Made by a program: the position numbers and the translations under genes. 42,550 nt of DNA from Cellulomonas sp. B6. GTDB taxonomy: Bacteria > Actinomycetota > Actinomycetes > Actinomycetales > Cellulomonadaceae. The stretch covers positions 1 through 42,550 of the forward strand of contig NZ_LNTD01000063.1 in the NCBI RefSeq assembly GCF_001462455.1. Reading direction: 5' to 3'. The notes under the pieces were generated by a model. The model made no database searches. It was not told where the DNA came from and saw only the letters and a program-made list of their open reading frames with translations. Below are positions 9,059-16,444 of this stretch, one piece after another. Every line of letters begins with the position of its first letter. Position 1 is the stretch's first letter.

Positions 9059-9235
9059 CGCGCTCCCCGCCGACGTCACACGGTCGGCGGTCGCGGCGTG
9101 ACGTGTGCGCCCGCTGTGCGTTCGCGTCCTGCTGACGATACGTTCGTCCAGGATGTGGCGTGCTCGCGCCTGCGGCGTGCCCGGTCACCGGCAGTCGCGG
9201 TCGAGCCGCCGTGGTGCAGCACGAAGGAGCGGACC

Positions 9236-10735
9236 ATGAGGGACAGCGGCGGCGACGTGGCGACGGAGCCGGGCACGACGACCGGGACGGTCGCGGCCGT
9301 GGACGGGGCGGACGCCGTGGCGAGCCTGCCGCAGATCCAGGCGGAGGTCCGCGAGGACGGCACGGGCGAGATCTCGGTCGACGGCGTGCGCGAGCAGATC
9401 GCGATGGCCGACCTCGCCGAGGCGGGCGCCGCGATCACCGCGCGCATCGCCGCGCTCGCGGCCGACGCGGGCCGTGCGCTGCCCGTGGAGGTGCGCGACC
9501 CCGACGGCCTGTGGGCGCTGCTGATCCACCCCGACGGTCGCGTCGACGAGGCGAACGACGCCGACCTGCCGCCCGCGAGCACGCCCGTGCCCGTCGTCGA
9601 CCCCGCGTGGTCCGCGCCGGCGTCGACCACGACGCCCGTGGCCGCGCCGCCGTCGACCCCCACGCCCGTCGTCGCGCCGCCCTCGGGCGCGGTGCCCGTC
9701 GCACCCGTCGAGCCGACGCCCGCGACGGGGTCGGTCCCCGCGACGCGCTCGGCGACCCGCACCGAGGCGCGCGCCGAGCGCGCACCGTCCGACGGCTCGT
9801 CCCTGCCGACGCTCGACGACCTGCTCGCGGCGCGCCACCCCGCGCACGAGGGCCCCGCCGAGCAGGGCTGGCAGCGCGCCGTGCGTCGCCTGACGTTCGG
9901 CGCCGTGGCACCCCGCCCGGGCGCCGCCGAGCGCCGACGCCGCTCGCAGGTCGACGCGGTGCGCCGCACGTTCGACGGGCCCCGCACGGTCGTCGTCGTC
10001 AACCCCAAGGGCGGTGCGCACAAGACCACCGCGACGATGCTCCTCGCCTCGACGTTCGGCCTGTCCCGCGGCGGCTACACGCTCGCGTGGGACAACAACG
10101 AGACGCGCGGCACGCTCGGCTGGCGCTCGCAGCACGGGGACCACCAGCGGACCGCTGTGGACCTGCTGCGCGCGCTGCCCGACCTGACGCAGCGCGGCAC
10201 GGTGCGCATCGGTGACCTCGACGCGTTCGTCCGCACGCAGCAGGACGAGCAGTTCGACGTGCTCGCGTCCGACGAGAACGCGGCGTCGGTGTCGAGCGTC
10301 GACGCCGCGTCGTACCACGCGCTGCACGACGTGCTCTCGCAGTTCTACCGCGTGCTCGTCGTGGACACCGGCAACAACATGCGCGCCTCGAACTGGCAGG
10401 CGGCCGTGCAGTCCGCCGACCAGCTCGTGGTCGTCTCGACGCTGCGCGAGGACACCGCGCAGTCGGCCGCGTGGGCGCTGGACGCGCTGCGCGCCACGGG
10501 GCAGGAGGAGCTCGTGCGCAAGGCGGTGACGATCCTGTCGTTCCCCGAGCCGAAGGTCGACAAGGACCTGCGCCAGCGCCTGCGCACGCACTTCGGTGCG
10601 CTGACGCGCGGCGTCGTCGAGGTGCCGCACGACAAGGCGCTCGTCGCGGGCGGACCCATCGACCACGCGGCGCTCAAGCCCTCGACGCGCGACGCGTGGC
10701 TGCGTGCGACCGCCGTGGTGGCCGACGGCCTCTGA
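9236..10735 (+). CDS. ParA/MinD-family ATPase with long N-terminal extension
   Basis: 499 residues; ATG at 9236 behind AAGGAG with 6-nt spacing. Residues 1-110 form a small acidic domain, followed by a Pro/Thr/Val-rich linker with repeated TPVVAPP-like phrases (about 115-180). The C-terminal half is a ParA/MinD P-loop domain with deviant Walker A VNPKGGAHKTTA and Walker B RVLVVDTGNNMR. Such proteins organise replicons, poles or type VII secretion-associated machinery; no ParB, ESX or chemotaxis gene is nearby, so the role is open. The catalytic Lys of KGGxxKT is present. GATACGTTCG at 9137-9146 upstream may contain its -10 box. Confidence 0.85.
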   Translation: MRDSGGDVATEPGTTTGTVAAVDGADAVASLPQIQAEVREDGTGEISVDGVREQIAMADLAEAGAAITARIAALAADAGRALPVEVRDPDGLWALLIHPDGRVDEANDADLPPASTPVPVVDPAWSAPASTTTPVAAPPSTPTPVVAPPSGAVPVAPVEPTPATGSVPATRSATRTEARAERAPSDGSSLPTLDDLLAARHPAHEGPAEQGWQRAVRRLTFGAVAPRPGAAERRRRSQVDAVRRTFDGPRTVVVVNPKGGAHKTTATMLLASTFGLSRGGYTLAWDNNETRGTLGWRSQHGDHQRTAVDLLRALPDLTQRGTVRIGDLDAFVRTQQDEQFDVLASDENAASVSSVDAASYHALHDVLSQFYRVLVVDTGNNMRASNWQAAVQSADQLVVVSTLREDTAQSAAWALDALRATGQEELVRKAVTILSFPEPKVDKDLRQRLRTHFGALTRGVVEVPHDKALVAGGPIDHAALKPSTRDAWLRATAVVADGL

Positions 10736-10771
10736 GGTCCCGGCCGGGGCGGGTGGAGCTCGTGCCCGGCG

Positions 10772-10800
10772 ACGTGCAAGATCCGGCCGGGTCGCGACAC
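10772..10800 (+). promoter_or_regulatory. Putative ECF-type promoter upstream of the sigma gene
   Basis: ACGTGCAAGA (10772-10781), then 15 nt, then ACAC (10797-10800). The same ten bases with the same spacing to ACAC recur at 11537-11565 before the next gene. A bipartite element shared only by a sigma gene and its neighbour suggests autoregulation by the encoded ECF sigma factor. Inference from two copies. Confidence 0.55.
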
Positions 10801-10875
10801 CGGGAGGGTGAGGGCGGTGGCAGCACCACGCCGCCGCCCGGTCCGCCCGTCCGTCCGCCCGCCCCGGGAGCCGCA

Positions 10876-11502
10876 GTGCCCGCGCACCCTCAGCACGAGC
10901 CCACCGCCCGCCCCGCCCTGCGCGCCGTCGACGCGCCCGGGGACGCCGTGCCCGACGCGTCGGGCGACGACGCGGCTGCGGGGACGCACGACCCGAGTCC
11001 GCCGTCCGCTGCCCTCGCGGACCGCGACGCCGCCTGGTTCGAGGGCCTCGTCACCGACCACGCCACCGCGGTGCACCGCTACCTCGCGCGGCGCGTGGCC
11101 CCGTCGGACGTCGAGGACCTCGCGGCGGACGTGCTGACGGTCGCGTGGCGGCGCCGCGCCGACGTGCCCGCCGGCGCGGAGCTCCCGTGGCTGTACCGCA
11201 CCGCCGGTTACGTCGTGTCGAACCACCGGCGCAAGGGCCGGCCGGTCCCGGTGGCCGACGTGCCCGAGGAGGTCGACGCCGACGACCCGGCGCTGCGTGC
11301 CGTCCGCGACGAGACCGTGCGCGGCGTGCTGGCGGGGCTGTCGCCGCGCGACCGCGAGGTCCTGCTGCTGCACGCGTGGGAGGGCCTGACGGGCGACGCG
11401 CTCGCGGCCGTGCTCGGCGTCGGCCGCGGTGGCGCCGACGCGGCGCTGTCACGTGCGCGCAGCAGGCTGCGCGCCGCGTTCGACGAGGCCGGCGTCTCCT
11501 GA
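10876..11502 (+). CDS. ECF-family RNA polymerase sigma factor
   Basis: 208 residues from the GTG at 10876, which follows GGGAG by 5 nt; the upstream frame is low-complexity. Region 2 includes FEGLVTDHATAVHRYLARR and SDVEDLAADVLTVAWRR; the gap to region 4 is short; region 4 has LSPRDREVLLLHAWEGLTG and a helix-turn-helix ending ADAALSRARSRLRAAF. This is the two-domain sigma2-sigma4 architecture of group IV sigma factors. The N-terminal 50 residues are Ala/Pro/Asp-rich and probably disordered. The next gene encodes a single-pass membrane protein, the usual arrangement with an anti-sigma or target gene. Confidence 0.9.
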   Translation: MPAHPQHEPTARPALRAVDAPGDAVPDASGDDAAAGTHDPSPPSAALADRDAAWFEGLVTDHATAVHRYLARRVAPSDVEDLAADVLTVAWRRRADVPAGAELPWLYRTAGYVVSNHRRKGRPVPVADVPEEVDADDPALRAVRDETVRGVLAGLSPRDREVLLLHAWEGLTGDALAAVLGVGRGGADAALSRARSRLRAAFDEAGVS

Positions 11503-11536
11503 CGCACCCGCCCGCGCGGCGGGCGCGGCCCGGGGT

Positions 11537-11565
11537 ACGTGCAAGAGCCGCGGCCCCGGGCACAC
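11537..11565 (+). promoter_or_regulatory. Second copy of the putative ECF promoter element
   Basis: ACGTGCAAGA (11537-11546), 15 nt, ACAC (11562-11565), matching the element at 10772-10800. It lies 49 bp upstream of the ATG at 11615. Confidence 0.55.
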
Positions 11566-11614
11566 AGACGGGGTGGAGGGCGGCGACGCCCGGCGACCGG
11601 CTCGGAGGGACACC

Positions 11615-13108
11615 ATGAACGACACGCGCGAACCCCGCGGCACGTCCAGCGACGACGAGGGAACGGCCGCGGCCGGCGACGCGGTGACCGCGGCCGAGGA
11701 CGCAGCGGTCGCGCGCGTGCGCGCGGCCGACCCGGCCGCCGACGCGACGCCCGACCTGCCGCGCCTGCAGGCGCGCCTGACCGGCACCACGGGCGTGGCC
11801 GTCGGCGGTGCCGTGCACGGCGACGGCCACGTCGACGAGGACGGCGACGAGCTCGCGGCCGCGCGGCGACGCCGACGCGGACCCGCGCGCTGGCTGCAGG
11901 TCGCGGCCGTCGCGGTCGGCGTCGGCCTGGTCGGCGGCGGCGGGTACGCGGTCGGGGCGGCGGGCGGCGACGCGCCGGCGGCCCCGCCGATCGCGCTGCA
12001 GGGGGTCTCGCCCGCGTCGGGCCCGGCCATGGAGATGGGCGCGGGAACCGCGCTCGCGGACCGCGCGAAGATCGCCCCCGGCTGGTTCGGCGGGCGCACG
12101 GTCTTCACCGCCGACGGGCTGACCGGTGCCGCCGGGACCGGGCGCGCGTGGGCGTTCGACGCCACGGGCACCGCGACGCGTGAGACCGCGGCGCGGGTCG
12201 CCGAGGTGCTCGGGGTCGACGGCGAGCCCCGGCAGGAGTGGGGGCAGTGGGTCGTCGGCCCGAACGACGGAACGGGCGCGACCGTGTCGCTCGGCATCGA
12301 CGGGCAGGCCGGCATGTGGTTCTACGACCGCGCGTGGGACCCGTCGCTGTGCGGGCTGGACACCCCGGGGTCGGCCCCGTCGGTCGAGCCCGCGCCCGAC
12401 CCCGCGGGCGGCGACCTCGCCACCACCGAGCCCGGCCTCGCGATCGCGCCCGTCCAGCCCGAGGAGGTCGCCCCCGCCGACCCGAGCGTGTGCGACCCCG
12501 CGTCCACGCCGCGCGGCGACGCGGCGCGGTCCGCCGCGCGCGACCTGCTCACGCGCCTGGGCGTGGACCTCTCGGGCGCCGAGCTCACCGTCTCGGAGGA
12601 CACGGGCGTCGACGGGCTCGTCTCCGTCATGGCCGCGCAGGTCGTCGACGGCACGCAGACCGGGCTCGTGTGGTCGGTGCAGCTCGCCGGCACGGGCGTG
12701 CAGTCCGTGTCGGGTGCGCTCGCCCCGCTCGTCGAGCTGGGGACGTACGACGTCATCAGCGCCGACGCGGCCGTCGAGCGGCTCAACGACCCGCGGTTCG
12801 GCGCGAGCTACGGCGGGGTCGTGCCGCTCGCGGTGCGCATGATGGACGACGCGTCCGCGCCGATGACGTCGGACGTGGCGCCCGAGCCCGCCGAGCCCAC
12901 CGTGCCGCCCGTGCCGGCCGCGGGCGACCCGATCGCGTGGCCCGTGCAGCAGGTGACGATCACCGGCGCCCGCCTCGGGGTCACGCTGCTGACGGCACCG
13001 GACGGCGCGAGCCTGCTCGTGCCCGCCTGGGAGCTGAGCGACGCCGACGGCGGGACGTGGAGCGTCGTCGCGGTCGTCGACGACCAGCTCGACCTCAGCG
13101 CGGGCTGA
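11615..13108 (+). CDS. Single-pass membrane protein co-located with the ECF sigma factor
   Basis: 497 residues; ATG at 11615 behind GGAGGG. The cytoplasmic N-terminus (1-92) is acidic, then basic just before one membrane segment (about 94-117, VAAVAVGVGLVGGGGYAVGA). The large outer domain contains two Cys in WDPSLCGLD and PSVCDPAS, which could form a disulphide, and two similar alpha-beta halves (TAARVAEVLGV and SAARDLLTRLGV). Position directly after the sigma gene and a shared promoter element suggest an anti-sigma factor or main regulon target. No recognisable zinc anti-sigma HxxxCxxC motif is present, so that role is unproven. Confidence 0.8.
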   Translation: MNDTREPRGTSSDDEGTAAAGDAVTAAEDAAVARVRAADPAADATPDLPRLQARLTGTTGVAVGGAVHGDGHVDEDGDELAAARRRRRGPARWLQVAAVAVGVGLVGGGGYAVGAAGGDAPAAPPIALQGVSPASGPAMEMGAGTALADRAKIAPGWFGGRTVFTADGLTGAAGTGRAWAFDATGTATRETAARVAEVLGVDGEPRQEWGQWVVGPNDGTGATVSLGIDGQAGMWFYDRAWDPSLCGLDTPGSAPSVEPAPDPAGGDLATTEPGLAIAPVQPEEVAPADPSVCDPASTPRGDAARSAARDLLTRLGVDLSGAELTVSEDTGVDGLVSVMAAQVVDGTQTGLVWSVQLAGTGVQSVSGALAPLVELGTYDVISADAAVERLNDPRFGASYGGVVPLAVRMMDDASAPMTSDVAPEPAEPTVPPVPAAGDPIAWPVQQVTITGARLGVTLLTAPDGASLLVPAWELSDADGGTWSVVAVVDDQLDLSAG

Positions 13109-13167
13109 CGGACGCCCCGGGCCACGGCCCGGGTGGCACGCGGGCTGAGGGGCCCGCGGGACACGGT

Positions 13168-13204
13168 GGGGCCGGGCGGCGCTGGAGGGGCGTCGCCCGG
13201 CCCC
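13168..13204 (+). terminator. GC-rich hairpin after the sigma/membrane-protein pair
   Basis: Perfect 11-bp arms GGGGCCGGGCG (13168-13178) and CGCCCGGCCCC (13194-13204) around a 15-nt loop, 60 bp after the stop at 13108. There is no T-tract, which is common for actinobacterial terminators. Confidence 0.55.
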
Positions 13205-13261
13205 GCCGTCGCGCCCGGGGCCGGCGCGGGCGCACCGGGGGTGCGCGGGGGCCGCGGTGGG

Positions 13262-13267
13262 TAGCGT
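13262..13267 (+). promoter_or_regulatory. Original -10 box of the exonuclease gene (now stranded)
   Basis: TAGCGT ends 6 nt before the ATG at 13274, the spacing expected for a leaderless transcript. It would now drive only the 19-codon stub. The element brings an equivalent box at 22701-22706. Confidence 0.5.
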
Positions 13268-13273
13268 GCCCCC

Positions 13274-13333
13274 ATGGCTGCCACCGCCGGTCCTGCGGGA
13301 CGTCTGCTGCTGCTCGACTCCGCCTCGCTGTAG
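13274..13333 (+). pseudogene. Severed 5' end of the 5'-3' exonuclease gene
   Basis: Nineteen codons (MAATAGPAGRLLLLDSASL) followed by TAG. The last nine residues RLLLLDSASL versus KLLLLDSASL match the start of the exonuclease at 22714, and the reading is cut precisely where the flanking 17-bp repeat ends. This is the native N-terminus left behind when the element integrated. The stop codon comes from element sequence. Confidence 0.85.
13311..13327 (+). repeat. attL core repeat
   Basis: TGCTCGACTCCGCCTCG, identical to 22745-22761. Identity continues after one mismatch (C here, T at right) with TGTA. Confidence 0.8.
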
Positions 13334-13349
13334 GCGTCCAATAGACACA

Positions 13350-13945
13350 TTGAGCAATACCAAGCCCCGCCGCGTCGTCAGATACGTCCGCCTCTCTCGC
13401 GCCGATGACGACTCGACCTCGGTTCCGCGTCAGCGCCAGATCATCACGGCCGTTGCCTCGGTGCGCGGCTGGGACCTCGTCGAGATCGTCGAGGACGTCG
13501 ACGTATGCCCATCGAAGCGGCGCCTCGATCCGCCCGGGGCTCGGCCGCGTGCGCGCGCTCGTCCGCGACGGTGCCGCGGACACCGTCCTCGTCTGGCACC
13601 TCGACCGGCTCGAGTGCTCGGTCGTTGACTTCGGTCTCCTCCTCGACGAAGGGCTCGACGTCGTCTCGGAAACGGAGCCGCTCGACACGACCTCTTCCAT
13701 GGGCCGTGCCACGGCCGAGCGAGGTCGACGTCCGCCGTGTACTACTCGCGGGCGTAGTCGACGGTCCAGTAGTGCTCCGCCCCGGCGTCCGCGGCCGGCG
13801 CGGCGTTGACGCCGCCCGGGTCGATGTCCTTTGGCGCTGGCTCGACGAGTCGGCTGCATCCCACGTAGACGCCTGTCCGCGCACCCCAGAGGGCCGAGTG
13901 AACCATGCGCCGGGGTGCGGTCGGCCTGACGCCGAGAGTGTCTAG
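13350..13945 (+). pseudogene. Serine integrase (large serine recombinase), decayed
   Basis: A TTG at 13350 opens a resolvase-type N-terminus: VVRYVRLSRADDD contains the catalytic Ser, then SVPRQRQIITAVASVRGWD and VEDVDVCPSKRRLD. A frameshift near 13530 moves the frame by one: RPGLGRVRALVRDGAADTV, VWHLDRLECSVVDFG and VSETEPLDTTSSMGR continue the catalytic domain. A further shift and large deletion follow; the stop at 13943-13945 comes after VDAARVDVLWRW, resembling the C-terminal strand of serine integrases. Full-length enzymes have 450-600 residues; only about 190 codons remain. Location directly inside attL fits an integrase. It cannot be functional. Confidence 0.85.
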
Positions 13946-13990
13946 ACGACGAGAAGCCCCCGACCGGTTATCGTTGGGGGCCTTCGTCGT
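13946..13990 (+). terminator. Integrase terminator
   Basis: Near-perfect stem: ACGACGAGAAGCCCCCGAC (left arm) pairs with GTTGGGGGCCTTCGTCGT (right arm) with small bulges around a short loop CGGTTATC. It starts right after the integrase stop codon. Hairpins with CCCCC/GGGGG arms in this position are typical of actinobacterial phages and integrative elements. Confidence 0.75.
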
Positions 13991-14084
13991 GATGCAGGAC
14001 GAGTAGCGGTGCGCGGTGCGTGGGGCGCGTCGCGTCTCTGACACCGGTTGGTGCGAGACGGTTCGGGAATGATGCTTGCTGCCG

Positions 14085-14669
14085 ATGCTTCAACCACGCA
14101 TACCGGCATGGACTGGAGCGACGCTCTACCGTGGAATCGCGGCGATCGTCGGGACGACGACCCTCCTGCTCTCGGTATGGAATCGCCACGTCGAGCAACT
14201 CCTCGCGAGGACCCGCGTAACGGCCTGGGCAGTCCCGGTTGACCTCAGCGGCGACATCGCCGACACGGGGGCCATCTTGTGGGTTCGGAACGGGACCGGC
14301 GTCGCGCTCCAGGGGGTGAGGGTGTTCGTTAAGCCTCGCAACATCGAGCCCACGACCGTCGCGCCCGGAGCGCCAAAGTACGGGATGAGCACGGTGCCGG
14401 TGCCATTCGTCGTGCCGCCTCATGAGACGATCCGGAGCGTGGTCCCGGGTCACAGTTTCAGCGCCTGGATAGGGCAGTCGGACTACGAACTGATCACCGA
14501 GGTGTTCTTTCAGGACGCGCTCGGCACCTGGTGGGTGCGCACCGCGGCGGGTCGAGTGGTACGCCATGACCGCATGAGGCAGTACCTGATCGGTCCACCT
14601 TCGTTCGGTTCGCCGCCCAGCCGCTGGACACGATGGCTGCCGCGACGCGGATTTCGGCACCCGGGGTGA
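14085..14669 (+). CDS. Hypothetical membrane-anchored protein of the element
   Basis: 194 residues from ATG 14085 (a TTG at 14076 is in frame). One N-terminal membrane segment (about residues 15-31, YRGIAAIVGTTTLLLSVW) precedes a beta-rich domain with phrases such as ILWVRNGTGVALQGVRVFV and FVVPPHETIRSVVPGHSF. That looks like an immunoglobulin-like fold, but no family is recognised. Codon use is less GC3-biased than the host genes. It is the first of three small plus-strand genes between integrase and IS remnants. Function unknown. Confidence 0.65.
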   Translation: MLQPRIPAWTGATLYRGIAAIVGTTTLLLSVWNRHVEQLLARTRVTAWAVPVDLSGDIADTGAILWVRNGTGVALQGVRVFVKPRNIEPTTVAPGAPKYGMSTVPVPFVVPPHETIRSVVPGHSFSAWIGQSDYELITEVFFQDALGTWWVRTAAGRVVRHDRMRQYLIGPPSFGSPPSRWTRWLPRRGFRHPG

Positions 14670-14726
14670 CCGGTCTTGCGCGGCGCGGTCTTGTCCGCCG
14701 TGATTGGGCCCGGCAGGGTCAGCGGC

Positions 14727-15140
14727 ATGGGTCTCTTCTCCCGCTCGACCTCGCCGATTGTTGTGCTCTCACGCCGCAAGGACGGCTCGGTGCTTCGCGG
14801 TCGGCGTCTGCCCTTCGCCGAGACGCTGTACGTGGCCGGGACGCCGCCGATATGGGGTCTCGCGGCGCGTCCCGAGCCGAGTGAGCGCGTCGCGCGGGTC
14901 CGGATCGACGACGTACTCTCGGTCGAGCGCGACGAACGCGGGTGGACGGTGTCTGACGCGGCCGGGGTGCTAGGGCGTGCTCGATGGCGGGCCGGCGACG
15001 ACGGCAAGGTCTACGCCCGGACGGGTGCGGTCATCGCATATCCGGACCATGGAACGCTCGTCGTGTCGCAGCTGCTCCAGCGGGACGGGCACGTCGTCGA
15101 CTTCGGCGGCGTCGTGACGCCGACTGCTGGGGACGGCTAG
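14727..15140 (+). CDS. Hypothetical protein of the element
   Basis: 137 residues from ATG 14727; an upstream TTG at 14676 is in frame but the sequence from MGLFSRSTSPIVV reads as the natural start. No signal peptide, no membrane segment. The middle (RVARVRIDDVLSVERDERGW) and end (VVDFGGVVTPTAGDG) look beta-rich. It follows the previous gene by 57 bp on the same strand. Family not recognised. Confidence 0.55.
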   Translation: MGLFSRSTSPIVVLSRRKDGSVLRGRRLPFAETLYVAGTPPIWGLAARPEPSERVARVRIDDVLSVERDERGWTVSDAAGVLGRARWRAGDDGKVYARTGAVIAYPDHGTLVVSQLLQRDGHVVDFGGVVTPTAGDG

Positions 15141-15248
15141 GAGATTGCCGCGTCTTCTAGTGCGAAGCGACGCTTCCTCGCGCAAGGCGGTTGCCCCGGA
15201 CTCGCCAAAACGCGCACGCCAGAGCACCGGACGCGGCAAGATCGCGAC

Positions 15249-15782
15249 GTGGAACTTGGGACGTGGGGTGAGTGGGCCGGCGCAATCGGGACGACGGCGG
15301 CGACGGCCGTTGCCCTCGGACTCGGCCTGCGCGACGACGACGCGCGACGAAGCCGCAATGCCGCACGCAGGCGTCTCCACGCTGCGGCCGGAGCCCTCGT
15401 CGTCGATCTGGACCGTCGCGAGGACCGAATGGACGAGTGGGACGGCGGCGACGAAATGACGACGATGCTCGGGCGCGCAGCCGAATGCGCGCCGCTGTAC
15501 GGAGCAGCGTTGGAGTTGGGGCCCGTCCGTCGCTGGCGCTCGCTTCGTCTCCTGACGCGGCTCTACGGTGCCGAGGTCGTGCGCTACATCAGGGTTGCAC
15601 GCGGTCCACTCGACGCTCTCGACGGCGGCGACGACGCCGCAAGGTGGTTCCTTGCTGATCCTCAGCGGCTCCATGACGCGAGTCGCCGTGTGCCGCTGCG
15701 GCAGAGCGGCGCCTGCGATGACGCGCGGAGACGTGACCGCGAGTCGTTGCGGAGCGTCCTTCAGCGGATCAGTCGGGTTTAG
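15249..15782 (+). CDS. Hypothetical membrane-anchored protein of the element
   Basis: 177 residues from a GTG at 15249. The start WGEWAGAIGTTAATAVALGLGL is a membrane segment typical of short phage- or island-encoded actinobacterial proteins, followed by a basic, helical cytoplasmic part (DDDARRSRNAARRRLHAAAG). No catalytic motif seen. The 3' end abuts an IS481 remnant, so the original C-terminus may have been altered. Function unknown. Confidence 0.6.
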   Translation: MELGTWGEWAGAIGTTAATAVALGLGLRDDDARRSRNAARRRLHAAAGALVVDLDRREDRMDEWDGGDEMTTMLGRAAECAPLYGAALELGPVRRWRSLRLLTRLYGAEVVRYIRVARGPLDALDGGDDAARWFLADPQRLHDASRRVPLRQSGACDDARRRDRESLRSVLQRISRV

Positions 15783-16013
15783 CGGCTCGACGGTACGCGC
15801 CGTTGGGCTTCGGCTGCCCCGACAGGTCCCACCGCTTCACCGTCGGCCGCGAGCCGAGCTGCAACCTCACCGATGGGGGCCTGCTGATCGAGCACCAATG
15901 GAGCGACGGTGAGCCGGGCGCGGGGCGTCAGGGCGGCGTTAGCGTGGACAACGAGGGCCTCCTGTGAGCGAAGCGGATACCTGGGCAGTTCCACTCCACT
16001 GTGGGAGGCCCTC
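15783..16013 (-). mobile_element. IS481-family transposase remnant
   Basis: On the minus strand VVHANAALTPRARL and PIGEVAAR reproduce the N-terminal helix-turn-helix of IS481 transposases. A small deletion then shifts the frame, after which SRPTVKRWD continues the motif in another frame. Only about 60 codons survive of about 300; no DDE domain is present. A 10-bp inverted repeat, GAGGGCCTCC (15953-15962) with GGAGGCCCTC (16004-16013), lies at the transposase 5' side and could be part of its leader. Inactive. Confidence 0.7.
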
Positions 16014-16074
16014 CTCGCGCATCACTGCGTCAGCGCGTCCCACCTCACTCGATCAATGATTCCCTGTCGGTACA

Positions 16075-16240
16075 GCTAGGGCATGTCTCCTATAGCTGAT
16101 GGTGGTGGTCGGGCAGGCTGGCCCGGTGGTTTCGTCTTCCCGGGATCGGCTGTTCTCCGACGAGCAGAGGGCTCGGGTCGAGCCGTTGCTGCCCTCGAAC
16201 GACGGGCGACGGGCGACGGGCGACGGAGACACGCCCTAGC
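16075..16240 (+). mobile_element. Internally deleted IS5-like element with both terminal inverted repeats
   Basis: GCTAGGGCATGTCTCC (16075-16090) is inverted at 16225-16240 as GGAGACACGCCCTAGC, one mismatch in 16. CTAG at both outer ends fits a duplicated target, as known for the IS427 group of the IS5 family. Between them an open frame at 16126-16239 encodes SRDRLFSDEQRARVEPLLPS, the typical IS5-family transposase N-terminus, then a short tandem GACGGGC repeat and a stop. It is a 166-bp MITE-like derivative that could be moved in trans. Confidence 0.7.
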
Positions 16241-16444
16241 CGCTGAGCGGCCGAGCCTCGAACCGCGGCCACGGTCGGGGGTTCGGCGGGCCGACTTGCG
16301 GCACGGTCACGCGGCACGGGCGCCGCGCCGCGCACCCGGGGTGCACGCGGCGCGGCCAGTGACTGACCTGCCGAAACCTGCCCCGCGGGGTGCGGCGGTA
16401 CGGCACGATCGAATCACCCCGATCCGACGTCCCTGGAGCGGCCC
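16241..16444. other. Non-coding gap upstream of the helicase gene
   Basis: 204 bp between the IS5-like remnant and the helicase. GGAG at 16435-16438 is the helicase ribosome binding site. The promoter was not identified with confidence; nothing else was recognised. Confidence 0.4.

Noticed and set aside
13742-14044. Minus-strand frame of 100 codons ending EHYWTVDYARE
   Set aside because: It runs across the integrase remnant and its terminator and has no ribosome binding site.
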